Assembly (NCBI GenBank): GCA_024278775.1
Contig: JAJRSP010000008.1
Coordinates: 1-9,414 of the forward strand
DNA length: 9,414 nucleotides
DNA from: Planctomycetota bacterium
GTDB lineage: Bacteria > Planctomycetota > Phycisphaerae > UBA1845
Direction: 5' to 3'
Below are positions 5,848 through 9,414 of this stretch, piece after piece (the first letter of the stretch is position 1; each line of letters starts with the position of its first letter). Below the pieces are notes generated by a model, which worked only from the letters and a program-made list of their open reading frames with translations, was not told the origin of the DNA and searched no databases. The translations under genes and the position numbers were made by a program.

Positions 5848-6471
5848 TTAGGCTTTGCGGCGGCGACGAAGCATCGCGATACCACCAACACCGAGCAGGG
5901 CCAACGTCGCCGGCTCAGGAATGCCCACCTGAAGATCTACCGTGCCACCACCGATAGGCCAGACTGTGGTACGACTGGTGAAGCCATAGTCCACGCGAGC
6001 ACCGGAGTTGTCATCCGGAGCGGACAAGTTGGAGGCATCGAGCGTATAGCTGCCGTCCGCGGACGGGAGTGTTACGACCGCTGTGCCGAGGCTCAGCGTG
6101 CCACCGTTCGGAACATTCAGAATGAAGCCGGGAACCGGAGCCAAAGCCGTAAACGTCGCGTTGGCAACAGCATTGCCTGAGGCAAAGTCCGTCCCGAATG
6201 GGGCGTAGAAGGCACCGCTAACCAAGCTCGAAAGGTCGATGTCGAAGTCGGCGATGCTCAAGGCCGAATCTGAAGAACCAAAGTCAACCTGGGCTAGACG
6301 AAGATCAATGTCCTGTCCTTCCATGTTGTGAAGGAGAATGTCAACGTTGACCGTGTCACCCTGAGCATACGGACCCGGCGTGGCCGGAACCAACTCCAGC
6401 GACGTCGAACCAGCGTTTGCGACCGATGCAATACAAAGCACCAAGCCCAATACCAAACCTTGCTTAAACAT
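5848..6471 (-). CDS. Secreted PEP-CTERM sorting-domain protein
   Basis: This 207-aa protein is exported and then anchored or processed at the cell surface by an exosortase-type system. Residues 1-20 form a signal peptide (MFKQGLVLGLVLCIASVANA, with A-N-A before Gly21). The C-terminus has the complete sorting signal: IPEPATLALL (184-193), a short hydrophobic segment GVGGIAML, and the basic tail RRRRKA. The central part, from SLELVP through GDTVNVDILLHN to GSYTLDASNL, is rich in Gly, Ser, Asp and Val and looks all-beta. It somewhat resembles cohesin-like or related beta-sandwich domains, but this is not proven. AGGAGG, 8 nt before ATG, fixes the start. It is followed by a strong terminator. The exosortase is not in the window. 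Extracellular function, perhaps in matrix or envelope, is unknown. Confidence 0.92.
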   Translation of the reverse strand: MFKQGLVLGLVLCIASVANAGSTSLELVPATPGPYAQGDTVNVDILLHNMEGQDIDLRLAQVDFGSSDSALSIADFDIDLSSLVSGAFYAPFGTDFASGNAVANATFTALAPVPGFILNVPNGGTLSLGTAVVTLPSADGSYTLDASNLSAPDDNSGARVDYGFTSRTTVWPIGGGTVDLQVGIPEPATLALLGVGGIAMLRRRRKA

Positions 6472-7313
6472 TACCTCTACCTCCTCGCGATGAAAATCGT
6501 CACCCTCGTCTCGTGGAACAAACCACCCCGTGAACGAGAGTAGCAGCCCCTTATTATTCCCATACCAAACGCCTACGCTCGTTGCGGGAAGACTCCCCCC
6601 TCGCTTGGCCCTGTAAACCCCAAAGAATACGCCTTATCAGCGTACCAGAGCGCTCCACGAGCGTGTTGCCCATTTAAGCGACTTCGTGCCCGCGAGTCAA
6701 GCTACCAACTTCACAATTTGCAACTTTTTTGCCTAACCCGCCCTGAACGCCCTCAGCACGCTCTCAGCGGACAAATAATCGGACCGAAACGGCAGATTTT
6801 GCCGTTTTTCCCAACGTTCACCCCCATTTTGAAACTCACAGGCGTGGGTATTTGATTTCTCATGGCCGGGATCGAGCGAAATCGGACGTTTTTGACGTTC
6901 TGTAGCTCGTTTTGGGGAGTTTTTCGGGTTTCTCGTCTGTGCGTCATCCCACACATACCCTGCCCCGTCCATACGCTTGGGATATGAATCCGGTGCTTCG
7001 GATGGGGTTTTTTTCAAAAAAAATGGGTGTTTCGTGGGTTGTGCGCAACATTTCGTGACAGAAAAACACTCTTCTTGGACGATAACGGTCCGTAAGAATG
7101 CAGAACGTCTGGTCCGAAAAATGCCTGCCGTTTTGCCAATGAGCTGCGATTTGGCGCGGTGGCGTTAGCCGGTTGGCGATTGGGCTGTCGGCTGTTTGGT
7201 TGACAACATTATTCCAGAGGGCGCTGCGGTGCCCGGGTGTGTAGGTCTTGGCGAGCGCGTCTGCCGGGACCAGTGCTGCCCTTCCGTGACGCGATCGACA
7301 TGGAGGAAAACGT
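6472..7313. promoter_or_regulatory. 842-bp divergent non-coding region
   Basis: This region separates the divergent PEP-CTERM and porin genes and should hold both promoters and leaders. It contains AGGAGG at 6480-6485 (minus, PEP-CTERM ribosome binding site) and GGAGG at 7302-7306 (plus, porin). There is also a hairpin plus T-run at 6787-6809, a T7-C-A8 inverted homopolymer at 7008-7023, and short stems such as CGAGC/GCTCG (6873-6909). Its middle (about 6700-7080) is visibly richer in A and T than the surroundings. I found no reading frame with a ribosome binding site and a plausible protein, and no tRNA or known riboswitch. I cannot place -35/-10 elements with confidence. Confidence 0.5.
6787..6809 (+). 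terminator. Hairpin with T-run in the divergent region
   Basis: AAACGGCA (6787-6794) pairs perfectly with TGCCGTTT (6800-6807) across GATTT, with two further T. The shape is that of a small intrinsic terminator on the plus strand. No plus-strand gene lies upstream, so it would end an unannotated small RNA, stop antisense readthrough, or be a chance palindrome. Confidence 0.4.
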
Positions 7314-8744
7314 ATGAGGACACGATGGAAAGGTTCCTTGCAGACGGCGTTGATTATCGGCGTCTTGGGAGGATCGGCCGCCCAAGCTGAGCCGGCGGAT
7401 AAGTCCCACCCCCCCAAGGCCGGACAGAAGTATCTCAACCTCCGTTATGACGAGGACTTCAGCTACCTGGATGGTGAGCCGGGTACGTACCGGGAGGATT
7501 TCTGGGATCCCATCAAAAACATTCACCTTACCGATGATTGGCGTTTGTCGATCGGCGGTCAGGTTCGTTATCGGTGGGAGTACGAGACCAACAAGACCTT
7601 CGGTGCGGTTGACCCGACGTCCGACAGCTTTTCGCTCCACCGATGGTTCCTGCATGGGGACTTCAGGTACCAGAACTCGTTCCGGGTGTTTGTGGAAGGG
7701 ATATCCGCGTTCGACGAGGAACGCGATCTGCCGCGGCGGGGCATCGATGAGAACAAGTGGGATCTGCACCAGTTGTTCTTCGATGTGAAACCGCTTGGCG
7801 ACGATCTACCGTTGACGCTTCGTGTCGGTCGGCAGGAATTGGAATACGGTAATGAGCGTCTGGTTTCGCCGTTTGACTGGGGCAACATCCGGCGTCGTTT
7901 CGACGGCGTCAAGCTGTTTGCCAAAGGCCACACGTGGGACGTCGCGATGTGGTGGGTCAGGCCCGTGCCCGTGCAGCGAAAGCAGCGCGATCGGTATAAC
8001 GAAGACTTCGAGTTCTACGGTCTCTACGCCACCTACAAAGGGATCAAGAACCACGGACTCGATCTGTATTTCCTGGCGATCGACGACGACGGTAACCCCA
8101 TGAGCCCGAACGGCAAGATCGGCGATCGGGACATTTACACTCTCGGCACCAGATTTTGGGGTAGAACCGGCGACTGGGACTATGAGACGGAAATTGCCGG
8201 TCAGTGGGGTAATTGGGCCGGAGACACGGTACAGGCGTGGGCCTTCACCGCGGAGGGCGGATACACGTTCAAGGACGTGGCTTGCAAGCCGCGTCTCGGG
8301 GTCGGGTTTGATCTCGCCACTGGTGATGATGATCCGTTCGATTCCAGCGTGGGGACGTTCGATCAGATGTTCCCCCTTAGCCACAAGTACTTTGGCTTCT
8401 TGGACCTCGTGGGGCGTAAGAACATCAACGCCCTCAACTTCAATTTGACCGCGTGGCCGGTGCCCAAAAAGGTTCGGACGGCGGCGGCCTTCCATACGTT
8501 CTGGCTGAACGAAAAGGACGACGCTCTTTATAGCGCCAGCGGAGCTCCGGGGCGACGCGACGTGACTGCTCACAGTGGTCGCGAGGTAGGGCGCGAGCTC
8601 GACCTGACAGTGCTGTGGAAACTGGACCACCACTCTGCCATGCTGTTTGGTTACTCCCACTTCTGGGAGCAGGATTTCATCGTCAACACAGGTACCAGCG
8701 AAGACGCGGACCTGTTTTATATTCAATACAAGTATAAGTTCTAG
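7314..8744 (+). CDS. Outer membrane beta-barrel, alginate_exp (AlgE-like) family
   Basis: This 476-aa porin-like protein is predicted to sit in the outer membrane. Residues 1-25 are a signal peptide ending A-Q-A before Glu26. The body shows alternating aromatic/polar strands typical of a barrel, such as WRLSIGGQVRYRWEYE, FRYQNSFRVFVEG and LTLRVGRQELEYGNERLV. The stretch RQELEYGNERLVSPFDW followed by NIRRRFDGVKL (about 173-201) is the signature I associate with the alginate-export family. The last residues, YIQYKYKF, end in Phe, as expected for Bam-dependent insertion. ATG is fixed by GGAGG 7 nt upstream. AlgE itself exports alginate in Pseudomonas, but no alginate biosynthesis genes are here. 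Planctomycete members are numerous and untested, so the substrate is unknown. A small putative lipoprotein follows 91 nt downstream. Confidence 0.88.
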   Translation: MRTRWKGSLQTALIIGVLGGSAAQAEPADKSHPPKAGQKYLNLRYDEDFSYLDGEPGTYREDFWDPIKNIHLTDDWRLSIGGQVRYRWEYETNKTFGAVDPTSDSFSLHRWFLHGDFRYQNSFRVFVEGISAFDEERDLPRRGIDENKWDLHQLFFDVKPLGDDLPLTLRVGRQELEYGNERLVSPFDWGNIRRRFDGVKLFAKGHTWDVAMWWVRPVPVQRKQRDRYNEDFEFYGLYATYKGIKNHGLDLYFLAIDDDGNPMSPNGKIGDRDIYTLGTRFWGRTGDWDYETEIAGQWGNWAGDTVQAWAFTAEGGYTFKDVACKPRLGVGFDLATGDDDPFDSSVGTFDQMFPLSHKYFGFLDLVGRKNINALNFNLTAWPVPKKVRTAAAFHTFWLNEKDDALYSASGAPGRRDVTAHSGREVGRELDLTVLWKLDHHSAMLFGYSHFWEQDFIVNTGTSEDADLFYIQYKYKF

Positions 8745-8835
8745 CGCCGCGATGTCGGCTTCGGAAATGGCGACGCCTCATGAGAGAGCGTCACAACGGT
8801 CTTTACTGGCCAATGATTTAGGAGAACTGCAGAAT

Positions 8836-9027
8836 ATGAAAACCTCAAAGTCAAAATGGGTACTAATTGCGGCGCTGGCTGTCCCCGGCATGATGATGAA
8901 TTCGTGCTTCTACGGAGGACTACTCAGGGAAGTACGGGATTCGGCCGCAGGGGCGGTTGGCGACTTCACTCATGACACGACCTTGAACCTTCTGACGGGA
9001 AGCCTCAACCTGGGGGGGACCCAGTAG
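8836..9027 (+). CDS. Small putative lipoprotein (63 aa), no known family
   Basis: I do not recognise a family. The protein starts MKTSKSKWVLIAALAVPGMM: a basic N-terminus, a hydrophobic stretch and then MNSC, with Cys24 in a lipobox-like position (Met, not Leu, at -3). If lipidated, the mature peptide is only 40 residues (CFYGGLLREVRDSAAG and onward), with no further Cys. The frame is open upstream to 8647, but that part overlaps the porin. The ATG at 8836 is chosen because it gives the signal sequence and has AGGAG 11 nt upstream. It lies 91 nt after the porin stop on the same strand with no obvious terminator between, so co-transcription is likely. Small secreted proteins of this type are common in planctomycetes. 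It could assist the barrel, but that is guesswork. Confidence 0.7.
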   Translation: MKTSKSKWVLIAALAVPGMMMNSCFYGGLLREVRDSAAGAVGDFTHDTTLNLLTGSLNLGGTQ

Positions 9028-9058
9028 GGCTTCGGAAAACTTTTTCATTCGACCAAAG

Positions 9059-9091
9059 GAGAACCGGCAACCGGCAACGGTGCCGGTTCTC
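9059..9091 (+). terminator. Hairpin after the small lipoprotein gene
   Basis: GAGAACCGGCA (9059-9069) pairs perfectly over 11 bp with TGCCGGTTCTC (9081-9091) around an 11-nt loop. It starts 31 nt past the stop codon. The tail TTCGTCTCTC is only moderately T-rich, so it is a probable rather than certain intrinsic terminator, or a 3'-end stabilising structure. Confidence 0.6.
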
Positions 9092-9206
9092 TTCGTCTCT
9101 CACGTGGGCGTGCCCGAGTTGCGGTGTCGGCGCTGCTCACGTGCGAACCGGAGCATCAACAGGCTTGTCATCTCAACAGTGGTCATGATTATGATTGATC
9201 CGGTCG

Positions 9207-9233
9207 AAGCGAGGAAGCGATTCTCGCTTTTTT
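9207..9233 (+). terminator. Intrinsic terminator with two alternative stems
   Basis: CTCGCTT (9223-9229) is followed by four more T. It can pair with AAGCGAG at 9207-9213 (7 bp, 9-nt loop), or its last six bases can pair with AAGCGA at 9215-9220 (6 bp, 3-nt loop). Either fold gives a stem followed by an uninterrupted T-run on the plus strand, as expected for a rho-independent terminator of the upstream genes. Confidence 0.72.
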
Positions 9234-9338
9234 CGTGTCCCATTTCTTCACACCATCCAGCTCTACGCTACTGAGTCGTCCCTGAAAGACGGTTATCGCG
9301 TGCAGATCGCCGTATTTTTCGTCATTTTCGTGGCTTGG

Positions 9339-9383
9339 AAATTGCAGGGTTTTGTATCGATTGATGGTGAAACCTTGCAATTT
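9339..9383. promoter_or_regulatory. 14-bp inverted repeat in the leader of the last gene
   Basis: AAATTGCAGGGTTT (9339-9352) pairs with AAACCTTGCAATTT (9370-9383) across a 17-nt spacer, with one G-U position. It ends 12 nt before the GGAGG of the gene at 9406. It could be an operator for a dimeric regulator, an attenuator or leader hairpin (TTTT closes the right arm), or part of a structured 5' untranslated region. Confidence 0.55.
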
Positions 9384-9405
9384 TCGTACAGGCACGGAGG
9401 CCCTG

Positions 9406-9414
9406 ATGAAGCCG
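9406..9414 (+). CDS. Start of a plus-strand gene, truncated by window edge
   Basis: Only Met-Lys-Pro is visible. ATG at 9406 has GGAGG at 9396-9400, 5 nt upstream, a good ribosome binding site. The upstream terminator and the inverted repeat in the leader support a new transcription unit. Nothing can be said about the product. Confidence 0.55.

Larger units (their letters stand above)
9028..9405. other. Non-coding stretch with terminators and a leader hairpin
   Basis: I see no credible gene in these 378 bp. It holds two hairpins suited to ending the porin/lipoprotein transcript (9059-9091 and 9207-9233). A 14-bp inverted repeat (9339-9383) lies in front of the gene that begins at 9406. The promoter of that gene should lie between 9234 and 9390, but no clear -35/-10 pair stands out. 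Confidence 0.5.

Noticed and set aside
5358..5957. 199-codon plus-strand frame and several overlapping frames across the repeat island
   Set aside because: They run through palindromic repeats, have low-complexity translations, and the longest one overlaps the well-supported 3' end of the PEP-CTERM gene on the other strand.
6944..7168. Small frames in the divergent region (for example plus strand 6977-7168)
   Set aside because: There is no ribosome binding site, the codon use is unlike the neighbouring genes, there are A/T homopolymers inside, and the translations show no signal or domain.
7200..7205. TTGACA as a -35 box for the porin promoter
   Set aside because: The sequence about 17 nt downstream (GCTGCG) is nothing like a -10 element, and the hexamer alone is not enough.
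7806..8726. 306-codon minus-strand frame opposite the porin gene
   Set aside because: The plus-strand frame has a signal peptide, barrel strands and a C-terminal Phe. The antisense frame shows no coherent protein features.

Overview
The window is GC-rich bacterial chromosome, most likely from a planctomycete, and the class Phycisphaerae fits best. Three things point there. The MnmA has the short 'GCCSASDADDA' segment and 'NPCVVCND' motif I associate with planctomycete homologues. There is a secreted PEP-CTERM protein ending in an MLRRRRKA-type tail. There is an alginate_exp-type outer membrane barrel of a kind common in planctomycetes. The lineage call rests on recalled family features, not on a search.

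Layout: mutS (minus, 138-2993) and mnmA (plus, 3079-4539) are divergent and share an 85-bp gap. mnmA converges on a stand-alone CheY-like receiver gene (minus, 4639-5049). From 5050 to 5847 there is no credible gene. This stretch is packed with palindromic dispersed repeats of at least three families and carries a strong minus-strand intrinsic terminator at 5634-5674. That terminator serves the next gene, a PEP-CTERM secreted protein (minus, 5848-6471). An 842-bp non-coding divergent region (6472-7313) follows. Then come a 476-aa alginate-export-type porin (plus, 7314-8744) and a 63-aa putative lipoprotein (plus, 8836-9027), which probably share a transcript ending at hairpins at 9059-9091 and/or 9207-9233. 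The window closes three codons into another plus-strand gene (ATG at 9406, with a clear ribosome binding site). A 14-bp inverted repeat lies in that gene's leader.

mutS (mismatch repair) and mnmA (wobble-uridine 2-thiolation of tRNA) are both information-fidelity genes. The PEP-CTERM protein, the porin and the lipoprotein are envelope or surface genes. Nothing links the two halves functionally except the shared repeat content.

The most notable signal is repeat invasion of a coding sequence. mnmA is about 115 codons longer than usual because of two in-frame insertions. Insertion 1 carries a complete inverted pair of a C/G-rich palindromic unit, arranged like a REPIN, preceded by a 4 x 21-nt tandem repeat. 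Insertion 2 carries a single arm of the same unit. Both sit where the MnmA fold should tolerate surface loops, and all catalytic residues are kept. This resembles the protein-coding palindromic elements known from Rickettsia, here in an unrelated lineage. No complete new multi-gene system is visible in the window.
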